Positions 38,001-46,290 of a stretch of DNA of 64,000 nucleotides are shown here, piece by piece. Made by a program: the position numbers and the translations under genes. The DNA comes from Alligator mississippiensis (Eukaryota; Chordata; Crocodylia; Alligatoridae): NCBI RefSeq assembly GCF_030867095.1, contig NC_081828.1:213348978-213412977 (forward strand). The letters are read 5' to 3'. Every line of letters begins with the position of its first letter. The stretch's first letter is position 1. The notes below the pieces were generated by a model. It ran no database searches. It was not told the DNA's origin and was given only the letters and a program-made list of their open reading frames with translations.

Positions 38001-40318
38001 CCCATTAAAAAATAGCAAGAGAGAAGTTAAGATTTTTGATACAGTTGAACGTTTAAAATTAGTCTAAAAACGCATGTAGTTTGTGGGGGTGGGGGGAGTT
38101 AAATAAATAGCTTATTTGGGTAAGCAATGTGAGGCATGTATTCCTAGTGCTTTATAAAGAAAAGTACACTATTTGAAGTAAACATTTTTAATTGTTTTAC
38201 CTTTTTGACAAATCCTTCAAATAATTGCCACTCAGCAATTCTTATTTCCCTTTATAAATGTCTTTACAACATATATCCCCAAGTCTGATTTTCTTCATTT
38301 TAACCAAGACCTTTCCAAAGTCTTTAATGACTTCTTTTCTCCCTATTAAAGTAGGTCATATACCTATGATAGTTACTATAGCAGAAGTCGTAGTCGAAGT
38401 AGAAGTAAAAGGAGCGACAGCTATCGCAGATCTCGAAGCTATGACCGACGGTCCAGGTATGTAATTTTAGTAGCATAACTTCAAAACTATAGCTGTATTC
38501 CTAATGAAAGTCTTTTAGTGTTGTATTGGAAGCTAATGAGAGAGACCCTGTCCCCCCCACTCCTAATACTACTATCCATATAAAATTCACTATTATTACC
38601 AGGTTGTTTAATAGTAATAATGAGGAATTAGAAATACATGACAAGAGTAACAGACAAAATCACTATTTCTAAAGGTAGAGGAATTTGAGAAGAGACCAAA
38701 AATATAGTACTGCTATATTCAGTCCATTGGCTGTAAGTACATTTGTATACATCTGTTTCTCTACCTGTGGCAGCACATATTTTAAAAAAAAAAAAATCCT
38801 TATTTAACCATTTGAGAACTAAATGATTGTGGGATTTAAATCTAACTGTTTGTTTTATATGTTGGTACAAGGGATTGAAAAATCACCTTTTAATGCCAAG
38901 ATGCCATGGGATGGTAGATCTTTTTTACTAGATACCAGCAAAAATCTTGAGAAGAGAAATAACTATGCTGACCAAAATGCCAGTGCAAATGACACTTCTT
39001 ACACTCTAATTATAACTGTAGTTAAAGAGCTGTAAGTGTAATTAGTTACACTTCTATAGACACTGGATATGTTTTTCAGAGTCCATTTGCTTTGAAAGCT
39101 TACGTTCCTAGCATGTTTCGAAAAGAACTTCAATTTGTAAGGCCACTGCTATGCTGGGGTTGCTGTCTGAGCCATGTGGTCCATGGTATAAACGGAAGAT
39201 GATGGGCAGCCCTAAATCTGAAGTGGAAATCCCACAGATGTCAGTGGGCAGTTTACAAAGATCAAGGTTGGATTGTGATCTTGGGTAGTAGCAAACTTTT
39301 GGTTGTCAGTTGTTTAGTCCCTTTTGTCACATCAATTATTGCTCAATGGTAAAATCTGCCAGTGTTTGGAACTGCGCTGTTTCTAGCCTATCCATTTCCC
39401 ATTCTTCTTTTCCTTTGGATTTCCACTCCCAGTTTCTAGTCTGTGGAATCACTCAAATCATTCCCCAAACCATCCATCTCTGTCATTAAAATAAGTTCTG
39501 TTATACATCAGAGTTGACACCTGAATATGATTATAATGGGATGGAGAAAGCCTGAATCTTGTTTCAGGTTAGCTGCTGCAAATCTCAGAAAGACAGACGT
39601 GGAATTAAGGTACATTCCTTTGGCATATGAGCTATCTACTAAATAACTAGGACTGGAAAATTACTGCTCTCTCAAGAAAGTTTACTCTTCTAAATTCACA
39701 TATACTTGTGTAGCTTGCATGCCATTTAAATAGGCTGCAGATTGCACAGATGGTCAACACAACCAGTTCACAAAGAAGAAAAACACACGCATTTAATTTG
39801 ATAAGCAAATGGTTTTTCAAAACCTAATTTTACCATTTCGTGGCCCAATCCTTTAGACTCCTCTTTACTGGTTTTGAAGTAAGAAATGTGCATGCTCACT
39901 CCATTGGAGAAACACTGCTGAGACAGCTTTAAAGACTTATTCAAATACATCCTAGCTCGGTGAATTCAAGCAAATACATTTTATTTTTACTCTCGAAATG
40001 TAGTTGTGAGGGGTAATCCTGCCCTGTTTAAATCGGTGACAGAGCTCCTACTCTAATCATTGGGACTGGAATTTCACCCTGTAACTTTGACACTATCTTC
40101 TATTTTAATTAATATCCCTTTAACTGGGGGGCAAACTAATCTTATTTACAAAGAGTATTCATTGACTCAACTTTGAACTTGAAACACAAACAGAAATCTA
40201 ATTTGTAAGGCATTTCACCCTGTTTACCTTTTATTGTAGGTCTTCTGGCTCCGACAGTGAGAGTGACCGTAGTTACTCTAACAATCGAAGTCCCAGCGAA
40301 AGTAGCAGATACAGTTGA
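4966..40318 (+). CDS. NKTR: NKTR, cyclophilin-domain SR-rich nuclear protein (15 coding exons, 5' partial)
   Basis: Joining 4966-5040, 9168-9275, 10582-10626, 12560-12647, 21219-21248, 22738-22883, 24074-24296, 26443-26598, 28504-28591, 32628-32773, 33559-36516, 36795-36890, 37210-37269, 38352-38456 and 40240-40318 gives one frame of 1467 codons ending in TGA. Every intron is GT-AG and every split codon closes. The product starts in a peptidyl-prolyl isomerase (cyclophilin) fold (residues 1 to about 160, with [21 protein letters not shown] and HVVFG). A Ser/Glu then Lys/Arg tract, the [17 protein letters not shown] linker and about 1100 residues of SR/K-rich sequence with an RS tail follow. 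This order and the wording of the motifs match vertebrate NKTR as I remember it. The family is nuclear and linked to splicing speckles; the surface-receptor name is historical. About 19 N-terminal codons (start exon) are upstream of the window. Identification is near certain; exact exon ends are read from splice sites, not transcripts. Confidence 0.97.
7165..7300 (-). repeat. Old LINE-like antisense fragment
   Basis: ATGCATCATCAGCAAATATA followed by a TGCCAGTGTCATTAACAGGG stretch resembles the reverse complement of a widespread reptile LINE segment (cat-cwgcaaattt... then a rtcattaa block). The family was not assigned. Confidence 0.4.
8402..8975 (+). mobile_element. Tigger/pogo-like DNA transposon remnant with 18-bp terminal inverted repeats
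   Basis: Left end CAGGCAGTCCTTGACTT; the right end, reverse-complemented, reads CAAGCAGTCCTCGGACTT. TA precedes the left end and TG follows the right end, consistent with a decayed TA target site. Between them a partial + frame at 8573-8743 reads [14 protein letters not shown] followed by repeated [10 protein letters not shown] / [10 protein letters not shown] units and a stop. It looks like the C-terminus of a pogo-type transposase or a captured repeat. The transposase core is deleted. Confidence 0.6.
9168..9275 (+). CDS. NKTR: NKTR coding exon 2 in window (isomerase active-site exon)
   Basis: Acceptor TTTTACAG, donor GAAG|GTAAAA. It encodes [16 protein letters not shown] then [19 protein letters not shown]. 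The FHR arginine and the F-M-x-Q of NFMIQGG correspond to the catalytic Arg55, Phe60, Met61 and Gln63 of cyclophilin A, so the proline isomerase centre appears intact here. [15 protein letters not shown] is the insertion typical of the larger nuclear cyclophilins (NKTR, PPIG). Confidence 0.97.
9276..10581 (+). other. NKTR: NKTR intron 2 in window
   Basis: 1.3-kb GT-AG intron. No repeat or RNA gene was recognised in it. Confidence 0.75.
10582..10626 (+). CDS. NKTR: NKTR coding exon 3 in window (45 nt)
   Basis: Acceptor TTATGTAG, donor AAAG|GTAAGC. It encodes [15 protein letters not shown] with split Gly and Asp codons at its ends. This is the loop after the active-site strand. The length is a multiple of three and the phase is 1 on both sides, so skipping would remove 15 residues without a frameshift. 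Confidence 0.95.
10627..12559 (+). other. NKTR: NKTR intron 3 in window
   Basis: 1.9-kb GT-AG intron, AT-rich. No named repeat or RNA gene was recognised. Confidence 0.75.
12560..12647 (+). CDS. NKTR: NKTR coding exon 4 in window (NGSQFF strand)
   Basis: Acceptor TTCAAACAG, donor TTCAT|GTGAGT. It encodes [19 protein letters not shown] then KHTNGSQFF and two bases of Ile. [14 protein letters not shown] matches the substrate-binding segment MANAGPNTNGSQFF of cyclophilin A. The Arg after MAN replaces an Ala that is usual in small cyclophilins, as in mammalian NKTR. Confidence 0.96.
12648..21218 (+). other. NKTR: NKTR intron 4 in window (longest, 8.6 kb)
   Basis: AT-rich GT-AG intron. It contains a palindromic MITE at 15171-15467, an AT-repeat (ATATAT/TTATAT) near 13920-13970 and several poly-T tracts. 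Other stretches over 300 bases (12650-15170 and 15470-21200) show no gene or repeat that I can name. It separates the NGSQFF exon from the 30-nt microexon. Confidence 0.7.
15171..15467. mobile_element. Palindromic MITE in NKTR intron
   Basis: Ends AGGCATGTTTAGATGG and, reverse-complemented, AGGCATTTATAGATGTG. The core is a long hairpin: GTGCTGAAAAATGGCATTGG near 15306 pairs with a reverse-complement copy CCGCCATTTTTCAGCATC near 15350, centred on TTAAATTTAAA at about 15331-15340. Family unknown. Confidence 0.6.
21219..21248 (+). CDS. NKTR: NKTR 30-nt coding microexon (KPAPHLD)
   Basis: Acceptor TCACACAG, donor GATAG|GTAAGA. It encodes TTKPAPHLD with split Ile and Ser codons. This is the cyclophilin segment where cyclophilin A has Trp121 (EWLDGKHVVFG). 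NKTR has His instead, which is known to weaken cyclosporin binding in the family. The exon bridges 12647 and 22738 in perfect phase and matches NKTR residue for residue except for the last one (Gly to Ser). It was placed by phase and homology because it is too small for ORF finding. Confidence 0.95.
21680..21845 (+). mobile_element. CR1-type LINE 3' tail, sense
   Basis: GAACAGGTTAAACTGGATGA then CCTCCTGAGGTCCTTTCCAG, CCCTG and TCCTATGATTATG. This is the CR1 3' terminus with its short ATGATT-like tail. The upstream part is diverged. Confidence 0.75.
21925..22045 (+). repeat. MIR/CORE-SINE-like relic
   Basis: ACTGTGTAACTTTGGACCAA, then CTGTAAAATGCTATTGATAA and TGTTTACCTA. This follows the order of MIR (TGTGACCTTGGGCAA ... 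TGTAAAATGGGATAATA ... CCTA) with heavy divergence. Confidence 0.6.
22738..22883 (+). CDS. NKTR: NKTR coding exon 6 in window (cyclophilin C-terminus)
   Basis: Acceptor TTCTGCAG, donor GACG|GTAAGC. It encodes [20 protein letters not shown], then [19 protein letters not shown] and [14 protein letters not shown] contains the His equivalent to cyclophilin A His126. The exon completes the barrel and the final helix. The first codon is split AG|C, giving Ser where the family has Gly. Confidence 0.96.
23059..23077 (+). repeat. Homopolymer run of 19 G
   Basis: CCCCC followed by 19 G, inside a hAT-like remnant starting CAGGGGTTTTCAATC near 22993. The length is prone to assembly and sequencing error. 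Confidence 0.9.
23250..23370 (+). repeat. TCTA/GATA- and GTAT-like simple-sequence patch
   Basis: Runs of CTATATATACATATCTAG, GATCTAGCTAGCC and GTATGTGTGTATGTATG. Degenerate tetranucleotide microsatellite. Confidence 0.6.
23697..23925. mobile_element. Short hAT-like MITE
   Basis: The left end AGGTGGGAGCCAACCTTTTG followed by GGCAGGTGTGCCAC matches the reverse-complemented right end ACGGGTGACCAACCCGTGCC ACAC in pattern. Small, no transposase. Confidence 0.45.
24074..24296 (+). CDS. NKTR: NKTR coding exon 7 in window (Ser-acidic then basic tract)
   Basis: Acceptor TCTTTAG, donor AGAGG|GTGACT. After a split Val it encodes LEKKKK, a Ser/Glu run ([20 protein letters not shown]) and a strongly basic stretch ([20 protein letters not shown]). 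The basic stretch is a likely nuclear localisation signal, with phospho-acceptor serines before it. The donor is a weak GTGACT and in-frame stop TGA lies right after it, so retention of this intron would truncate the protein just past the cyclophilin domain. Confidence 0.94.
24503..25325. mobile_element. GC-rich foldback element in NKTR intron
   Basis: The arms 24661-24790 and 25210-25302 are inverted copies. TAGACTAAATAAGCAGCTGA on the left pairs with the reverse complement of the right arm at about 52 of 59 positions. Both arms continue into GGGAGGGAGGGATTGGGGCT. The core holds two direct copies of a GCTGCCGCTTGC...GCATAG block at about 24860-24955 and 25078-25165. An A/T-rich flank at 24503-24660 has several GATTTGG/CCAAATC palindromes. 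No coding capacity. Class unknown. Confidence 0.7.
25483..25658. mobile_element. Short hAT-like element
   Basis: CAAGGGTTGTTCACTTACTG followed by TCTGTGGGCCACATTCAGCC at the left. The right end, reverse-complemented, reads AGCAGGGGTCACCAACATTT. Ends of the CAGGGGT type suggest a hAT-derived MITE. Confidence 0.45.
25752..26182. mobile_element. TIR-bounded DNA element
   Basis: GATCTACCTAATCTGCAG near 25750 and, reverse-complemented, AACCTACCTAATTCGCAGTT near 26160 form terminal inverted repeats of about 17 bp. The interior includes CCCGCCTCT and GGCGGGGCTG inverted blocks and TTCACGGACGTTGCC near the right end. Family not identified. Confidence 0.5.
26443..26598 (+). CDS. NKTR: NKTR coding exon 8 in window ([12 protein letters not shown] linker)
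   Basis: Acceptor CTCTCATAG, donor GAGCC|GTAAGC. It encodes [20 protein letters not shown], then [20 protein letters not shown] and [11 protein letters not shown]. The [17 protein letters not shown] block is the most conserved non-cyclophilin motif of NKTR as I remember the family. The split Gly at the start and Pro at the end close exactly with the neighbouring exons. Confidence 0.96.
26599..28503 (+). other. NKTR: NKTR intron 8 in window
   Basis: 1.9-kb GT-AG intron. It contains a TIR-bounded MITE at 26888-27287. The rest (27300-28500) is AT-rich with nothing I recognise. Confidence 0.75.
26888..27287. mobile_element. MITE with GTCCAGATGA terminal inverted repeats
   Basis: Left GGCTGCGTCCAGATGAGC; right, reverse-complemented, GGCCACGTCCAGATGAAC (15 of 18 match). 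About 400 bp, GC-rich core with paired GGGAGATCCCAGGGTC. Non-coding. Confidence 0.65.
28504..28591 (+). CDS. NKTR: NKTR coding exon 9 in window
   Basis: Acceptor TATTTTAG, donor CAATA|GTATGT. It encodes [20 protein letters not shown] then RKIKGRGTI and ends on a whole codon, the only phase-0 junction seen. [19 protein letters not shown] is a family-typical stretch. Confidence 0.95.
28592..32627 (+). other. NKTR: NKTR intron 9 in window
   Basis: 4.0-kb intron with a GTATGT donor and TTCAAG acceptor. A 1.45-kb hAT-like element fills 28893-30342. The remainder to 32600 shows no gene that I can support. Confidence 0.75.
28893..30342. mobile_element. hAT-like element with large foldback core
   Basis: The ends CAGGGGCGGGTAAAATAAGG and, reverse-complemented, CAGGGGTAGGCAATTATTTC are hAT-type. 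They are flanked by an imperfect 8-bp target duplication, CCATAATT (28885-28892) and CTGTAATT (30343-30350). Inside, 29311-29530 and 29695-29914 are diverged inverted copies, shown by GTGTGGGGACCCCT against AGGGGTCCCCACAC and by CCGCCTCTATCGC against GCGATAGAGGCGG. No transposase seen; long open frames in the GC-rich core are artefacts. Confidence 0.7.
32628..32773 (+). CDS. NKTR: NKTR coding exon 10 in window
   Basis: Acceptor TCTTCAAG, donor ACAA|GTAAGA. It encodes [20 protein letters not shown], then [20 protein letters not shown] and GEKWSKGD with a split Lys. [12 protein letters not shown] is a linker shared by NKTR and related SR cyclophilins. [10 protein letters not shown] begins the RS-type phosphorylation sites. 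Confidence 0.95.
32774..33558 (+). other. NKTR: NKTR intron 10 in window
   Basis: 0.8-kb GT-AG intron with a TAA/GAA trinucleotide run near 33405-33430 and a T12 tract before the acceptor. Nothing else was recognised. Confidence 0.75.
33559..36516 (+). CDS. NKTR: NKTR giant SR/K-rich coding exon 11 in window
   Basis: 2958 nt, entered after a split Lys (AA|G TTG) and left with a split Arg (AG|G). It encodes about 986 residues: [14 protein letters not shown], a Lys/His-rich block ([15 protein letters not shown]), an RS run of nine ArgSer dipeptides at 33959-34012, and [20 protein letters not shown] near 34258. A second RS block follows at 34490-34610, then [17 protein letters not shown] near 35465, [20 protein letters not shown] near 35826 and [20 protein letters not shown] near 36288. 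All are NKTR landmarks. Most of the exon is predicted disordered and a phosphorylation target of SR kinases. The open frame extends 23 bases into the intron, but splice phase fixes the start at 33559. Confidence 0.97.
33959..34012 (+). repeat. NKTR: In-frame AGRTCY hexanucleotide run coding (RS)9
   Basis: Nine AGG/AGA-TCC/TCT/TCA units in a row encode nine ArgSer dipeptides. Near-identical codons suggest expansion by slippage. Confidence 0.9.
36517..36794 (+). other. NKTR: NKTR intron 11 in window
   Basis: Short 278-nt intron, donor GTAATA, acceptor ATTTTAG. Confidence 0.85.
36795..36890 (+). CDS. NKTR: NKTR coding exon 12 in window (RS tail)
   Basis: Acceptor AATTTTAG, donor CGGAG|GTAAGT. 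It encodes [20 protein letters not shown] then [16 protein letters not shown] within an RS context is typical of the NKTR tail. The exon keeps phase 2 on both sides and its length is a multiple of three. Confidence 0.95.
36891..37209 (+). other. NKTR: NKTR intron 12 in window
   Basis: 319-nt GT-AG intron. Nothing was recognised inside it. Confidence 0.85.
37210..37269 (+). CDS. NKTR: NKTR coding exon 13 in window (RS tail, 60 nt)
   Basis: Acceptor CTGACAG, donor TCCAG|GTAGGG. It encodes [19 protein letters not shown] between split Ser and Arg/Ser codons. Symmetric phase 2 and a length of 60 nt mean it can be skipped without a frameshift. Confidence 0.95.
37270..38351 (+). other. NKTR: NKTR intron 13 in window
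   Basis: 1.1-kb GT-AG intron with a TIR-bounded MITE at 37319-37742. The remainder is AT-rich. Confidence 0.8.
37319..37742. mobile_element. MITE with TCTACACATG-type ends
   Basis: Left TAGGTGCATCTACACATGC; right, reverse-complemented, TGGGTGTACCTACATGTGTT. The interior repeats CATGTGTAGACTGTGA near 37665. It resembles the element at 51024-51294 at its ends, suggesting one family. Confidence 0.6.
38352..38456 (+). CDS. NKTR: NKTR coding exon 14 in window (RS/RY tail)
   Basis: Acceptor TATTAAAG, donor TCCAG|GTATGT. It encodes [20 protein letters not shown] then [30 protein letters not shown] matches the family tail. The exon has symmetric phase 2 and a length of 105 nt. The acceptor has a poor pyrimidine tract, which could make the exon regulated. 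Confidence 0.95.
38457..40239 (+). other. NKTR: NKTR intron 14 in window
   Basis: 1.8-kb GT-AG intron. No named repeat or RNA gene was recognised. Confidence 0.75.
40240..40318 (+). CDS. NKTR: NKTR last coding exon, stop TGA
   Basis: Acceptor TTATTGTAG. It encodes [20 protein letters not shown] then SSRYS and TGA at 40316-40318. The C-terminus SPSESSRYS matches NKTR exactly as I remember it, which fixes the gene end. Confidence 0.97.
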
Positions 40319-41323
40319 AAATGTTTCCTTGGCAGTGTAGATTGTGTTTACTAATTCTGTATCCATGTTGTTAAATACCTATGACCTCTCAGTGCCAGAA
40401 GTGGAAATGAAGGATATTTACTAAGCTGGGTGAAACCTGCTTATTTTAACAAAAGTTTCACAGGATGCATGCACGTGAACGGAAACGTTGAGCACAAATA
40501 ACTCAAGTTATTTTGTTTGATTGATTTACTTTTTTATATATTCTTCCCAATTTTTTTGTTTTAATCAAATTTTCTAAGCCAGGAGATGATATTTATGTAA
40601 ATTTGCTGGTATTCCTTTTTGGGGTGCAGCAGCCTGTACTGTCTCAAAGTATCCTTTTGGCTCTCAGCCTGTTAATCGAAAATACATACCGACAACTGTA
40701 AAACTGTGAAGAAAAATACTTAGAAAAGGCTGCCATCTGCGTAGCTTATTAAAATGCTTTTGAAAATGCTGGAGCATTAATTCATTAGTATCTTGTACAT
40801 TCTCTGTTAATCAAACAGCTAGATGATGAAAACAAAGGCTGCCGTTCTGTCTTAACTCTCACCCCATTGTACGTTGGCATTGGAGAGGTAGAGGAAAGCG
40901 ATGAGATGCACCGTGCAGACTGCAGTATTGCGGCTCAGTGTGCAAAGAAAAAGATCATTCAACTTTTGATTCTTCACTTGCTTAAGAACTCAAACGTTCT
41001 AAAGTGATTTTTGTGACACTTAACATAAAGGTTTTCAAATAAGAAGACCTTGCTTCTAAGCAGTGCTATTTCAAATACATGTTACTGTGCTAGGTGCATG
41101 TCACTGCATCTCTGAAGTTGAACATTATTTTAAACCTTTGAGTTGTATCACAAAAAAAAAACCCCAAAACAGTTTGATGGAGTAAAACATAATGGCTCCT
41201 TCTGAACTGTTTGTAGAGAGAACATTGTTAAAGGTGCATCCCTCTATTGTAGAGGGATATATAGATATGGGACTATGTACTGTTAATCTGTAAAATGCTA
41301 TTACTGTAAAAATACTAACGCCT

Positions 41324-41329
41324 AATAAA
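41324..41329 (+). terminator. NKTR: Proximal polyadenylation signal AATAAA
   Basis: AATAAA about 1 kb after the stop codon, followed by GTGT-containing sequence. It could produce a short 3' UTR isoform. Confidence 0.5.
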
Positions 41330-42561
41330 AAACGTGTATGGTACTTTGGACATTTAATACCAAAAATGAGTCCACATATCAATGAATTGTTTGTAAAAGG
41401 TTTGTTTTTAAATTGGGGCGCATTTACTAATTCTTCAAATGTTCTGATTCAGTTCATTATAATTACTTGTAAATTGTTCAAGTGTTTAGGAATATGTATA
41501 CTAAGCAGTGATCTTTTCATTTTTTTTTTGAAAACTGGGTTAATAATGGAAAAATCTGACTAACATAGCTTTAGCAGTGCAACTGAGTACTGACGTATTA
41601 TAGCATGCCTTACTAATTTTCTGTAATTATTTTGAGATGCTTTGGTTTTTCCTCATAAGTTTTGAAACAGTCAGAATATTTTTTTATCCCATCAGGAAAC
41701 AAGCGCTTTGAAATGTAGAAGTTTTGTTGTAACTTTTGTTTTTCTCATAGTTATCAACTCTCACACTTTGATAGCATGGAAGTACTAAAAATTAGGTTCC
41801 CGGCTGAAACATGCAAGGGACTTCAATATTTTCACCTTTCATTTCATCACGTGTTGCACTCTGCGTTCTGTTTGTGTCACAGGCTCACTTGATATGCAAG
41901 ATCCTGGGGATACCCTACAGTGGCCCAATGGAGATACTAATATCCAGATTTCAAATGGCTCTTAATCCCAATTTTGTCATTAAATCCCTCTAATTAAACC
42001 CTTTTAACTCTTTCTTATAAACTCAAAAAAGAGGTTATATATGCAAAATCCATACTTTATAAATTATAGAAATAGATGTTTAATGTTAAAAAGCATTGCA
42101 TTCTAGCTTTTTTTTTGTGTGTGTTTACACAACCTTTTTTAATAAGGTAACAATATGCTGTACACAGTTGTGAAGCAGGTATTTTGTTGTGAACTGTACA
42201 TGATACAGCTCCATAAGATTGCTCCCAGGCTATGACTTCTGCCATGTTTCTGGTCAGAGTTTATCTGTGAAGCTGGGAAAATATTGTACAAGAAAGAGAC
42301 TTGTACAATTTTATTATTATTATTATTTTTTTTTTTGCAGCATACTTTTGACTGCTGTTGTATTTAAAAGATTTTAATGGTTCACATCAGAAATTGTTAA
42401 CTTTATAAAGGGAGGCACTCTGTTTTTCTATTTTTATTTTAAATATTGTATTACATTAAATTGTGTTTCTAATAGAAAATGCACCATTAAGCTGGTTTTA
42501 TAATGTCTGTTTACTTATTGTAAATTTGTTTTTCTGAAGCAGTTGGTATTTGAAAATGTAA

Positions 42562-42567
42562 AATAAA
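42562..42567 (+). terminator. NKTR: Distal polyadenylation signal AATAAA
   Basis: AATAAA in the context GTAAAATAAACTTTTGTACA. A G/T-rich element follows 35-45 bases later. It is the last strong signal before repeat-laden intergenic sequence, so it is the likely main NKTR 3' end. Confidence 0.7.
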
Positions 42568-42590
42568 CTTTTGTACATACCTGCAAACAC

Positions 42591-45500
42591 TGATTTCTGT
42601 ACATGTGGGGGAAAAAATCCTCCCTAACTTTTAGAAACCTTAAATTATACATACAATTTCTTTGTCATTCTGTCTCTCTAAAAAACTACAAGTTGTCTTT
42701 CTATTTAGGTCAGGAGAAAAAAGGATTTCTCTGCAAGTCTTTGCAGCATACAATCTGTAAGAAGGACAAATACGTTAAAGAGTTTTTAAAGTATTTTGGC
42801 GTCCGACTATAACTCTCCAAGATATGTAAATGTTCATATCCTTCTCGAAAGGATGTGTTTAATAGGTAGTTATGGAAATATCTACACCTACTCAGCTTTT
42901 TAACTCGGGTAATTTACTAAATAATCTTTCCCAAATATACATTTCCCAGACTCATTTTGTAACATAGGAAATGCATTATTAGTTTAAATTGGCAGATTAA
43001 TAGATTAGTCTACTGAGCTGTTAAGATTTTTAGATTTTCTGCTCCAGAAAAAAATGATTTCACTGGACGTGCTGGCTTTGTCGAAATGGAACCGATAATT
43101 GTACATTGTAGAAATGAATTTTTGGGAGTGGAGGCAAGTAAGTGTGAATTCTCTGTTAGCTAGACCATAGCAAAAACTAAAGCTAACCCATATTTCTGTC
43201 CTATGGGCCTTAAGAGGATCTGTTTTACCAGTAAATTAAAAGCAAAGTTTATGGATTGATGGTGCTATAGGAATAAAACCTAACTGCATATTCCCTTTGG
43301 AAAAAAAAAATCCTGTTTCAGTTCATTATTTTTAAAAAACAATTTAAAAAAAAAGTTGTTTATAAAGAAATGCTTCGTAGCATTTGTTTTAAAGTTTGGT
43401 TTTTGAACATCGGGATTCAGAAGTCAGATGTTTCATAGCTGATGTTTCTTTGTTGTGAAGCACTACTTAAAAAGATTCAAGTGCACATTTCCTCTGCAAC
43501 TTGACAAGAACAGCGAGATCGCCTGCGATTGCAGGGCTCTTAATCTCCTGAAGCAAGAATGAATGCCTTATGTAGGCATCAGACCAGACTTGTGCTTCTC
43601 AACCTCTTCAGACTCGAGACACCCTTGCAAAACGTGTCAAAATTTAGCAGCGCTCCATTTAAAAAAATTAATATGAATGTTATATGAGCATTGTCATGGT
43701 ATGGAAACTGCCAGTACTACCAGACACCTCTTGCAGAGCCATATCAGGAAGAGGCGGTGGCGGGAGTGCAAGCTCCCCAGTCCCGCCCTGCTGGGTGTCT
43801 CGTGGAGACGGGCGGCGGGGCCTGCAGGTAGAACTGCCTGTGCATTTGACGTCGGAGTCAAACCAGGGAGAGCTGCAGCAAAAGGTCGTGCTGCCATAAT
43901 GTAACCGGCGCAGGTGTGGGCTCCGTCTCCAGCCGCTTCTCCGTTCGGCTCTGACATACCTCCTGAAAAGAAGTGCAGGTGGCAATTTCACCCTGCGGCA
44001 GTGCTGGCCTCGTGGCACCCCATGGGTCTGAATCAGTGGACTAGATTAGAGTGGGCCCTTCTGGCGCCCTAAAAAAAAAAAAAAAGGCAAACTCTAAAAT
44101 CGGTCTTTTTTAAAAAAATCTTGTATAGTGACGGATTTTTCATTTGTTCAGGCCTTGTTTTCCCCTGAAGGGTGCAAAACATTCATGCCAAGTATTTCAA
44201 ACTCATATGCCTAAAATTAAGCACTTGAATAAGTGGGCTGACACTCGCAGGTGCTTGAGGGCCTTCTGTTCAGAGACCAAAAGTAGCACCTGGAAATTGC
44301 CCCGGGAACAAATGTGGTAATCTGTGCCGAACAGTGGGTGGGTGAGTGGGTGTTACAGTTAAAAATAACGTAGTTGACATCTCGGGATGTGTCATGGGAG
44401 CATGGCATCATTCTGCAAAATGGAAGTCAAATCCTGTGCTACATAAAGCTATGAAGGATGCAGGGTTCAAATTCAATAGAGAAACCTAAATGCATTCAGT
44501 AGAGATTATATCTTTCTCTATTGGGCTAGATAGCTAATAGATAAGCCACTGCATGGCCTGCACAATGCTGCAGCTGGGTGGCTCCACGGTTGGGAATCTA
44601 CAACGGATAAGACATTTCCCCTCGAACGTGCCTAAGACAGGAAAGCCACCCAAGTGTCCTGACCAGAATGCAGTCCATCAAGTAAATAACATGCTCTTTT
44701 GCAGCAAATTTAAAATTGAACACGAAGAGAGGTCTTCAGTTCTTCCAGTATCGCTTTTGCACAAGGGCTATTTGCGTCCCTGTCATTGGACGTAAGCAGC
44801 ATTTAAAATGCTTTTCTGAAGATCACCCAGTATCTGACAGCATATTAAGTTTCTGTTGATGACTTTGTGTAGTTCAATCATGATCACGCTTACGGTTTGG
44901 AGCAGGACACACTGTTGGATGACCTTGAGCTGCTGGGCTTGAACCCATCTGGTGTTGTTTTCAACAGGATTTAAATCACAAGAAGACAAAGCTTCAAATG
45001 CTCCACCTCCCCTTATGCATCAGTATACAGTACCTTCGTTAATATGGTTGTGAAACGTTAGCAGTTTTCCAAGTGCATTTTAGGAAGGTTTTTCGCTGCG
45101 TTTTCTATAGCAGCTTAAACCTCTGTTTTAAAAATCTTATAAACAGTTAAAATGACCAAATCCTGCATTTCAATGCCTACCTATGAAACTTTTTTTTGAA
45201 GCCAAGAGGCTTGCGTGCGTGCAAGTGGACAGAATATGCTCCAAAGGGTTAACTTTAAAAAAGAAAACTCTAAATCTCTCTCCCTTAAAGATGATCTGCA
45301 AATGGGTCTTTACATGAGTGCATTGACTTTTATTTAGTGTCTATATTGTAATGACGCTTGGAGACCAATCCCTTTGCGGTCCCCATGTCAGCACCTTGTG
45401 CAAAAAAGAAAATGAACGTCCCTTCCCAACCAGCATGAAATATAAGAGGAAACATGCCAGGTGGCTGGGACAAATAAGCAGGTGGAGAGATGAGATGACA

Positions 45501-46290
45501 GCCCTCTTCTGCTTTTCTCTGATGTAGAAAGGTCTAATTTTGATGGACTTCTTTGTCAGTTATCAGGATTGGCAGCACTTCTCTTCCCTTTTTTTGTCAG
45601 AAGACTTGTTGAGGGCCTTGGCAAATGATGTGGTTAGCTCTTGCACTTGTATACAAGGAGATGATGGGCTTGGTTCTTGAATAAAGGCTGCTTTTCTCCA
45701 AACCGTTAGGTAGTCATTGCAGTTGGTTAACAAAAGCGAGCAAGCCTAGTTCAGTGGGTTTTTTTAGGATACAGTATGGCTTTTTTTAGTCAGCAGTTGA
45801 GCTGGGCATGTCTTACTAGTTTATCAACTGTAAAAATCTGGTCTCCTGAATCTAAAATTTAGTGGAACTTAAAAAAAGAAAATTAAAAATCCAGTCTAAG
45901 GGAGTGTACTTTTTATGGTTTGTCTTGACAGGGCAGGATTGTGGAAGCCTTATGCAAGCCGTCCCATTGAAAGCAACCCTGCCTGGCCTCAGCGTTTCGC
46001 TGACACAAGAGATGCCGTCCTGAACCCGATAATCTTCTCTTCATCTTACTTTGCAAGGTTTTTGGCAGCAAGAAACATTGCACTGGGACCCGGTGAAGAT
46101 AGTCAGCTACCTGAGTAAGCAGAGCGAGCTGTAGCTTTTCTTTTGCTAGGGCATTCGTAGCTGTTGTGTGACAAAGGAGACGTCTGAGTCTCCGTCCCAA
46201 CCTGGTCCTAGGTTGTAAACCCTCGCTGCAGAATTGGCAGTGGTGTCCTCCCCTCCACTAAACCTAATCCAGTCCCTTTCCTGCTGTTCG
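42591..46290. other. Intergenic sequence downstream of NKTR
   Basis: Apart from the possible hAT-like element at 43588-44040 and an A14 run near 44071, I see no gene, no conserved reading frame and no named repeat. Confidence 0.6.
43588..44040. mobile_element. Possible hAT-like element
   Basis: CTTGTGCTTCTCAACCTCTT then CAGACTCGAGACACCC at the left resembles CAGGGGTTCTCAACC-type ends. The right side GTGGCACCCCATGGGTCTGA then ATCAGTGG is a plausible partner. GC-rich core. Tentative. Confidence 0.4.

Larger units (their letters stand above)
40319..42590 (+). other. NKTR: NKTR 3' untranslated region
   Basis: AT-rich sequence runs from the stop codon to a final AATAAA at 42562-42567, followed by a GT-rich stretch (TGTACATGTGGGG). 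The end near 42590 is inferred. An earlier AATAAA at 41324-41329 could give a 3' UTR about 1.2 kb shorter. An ATT repeat and T10 lie near 42312-42340. Confidence 0.75.
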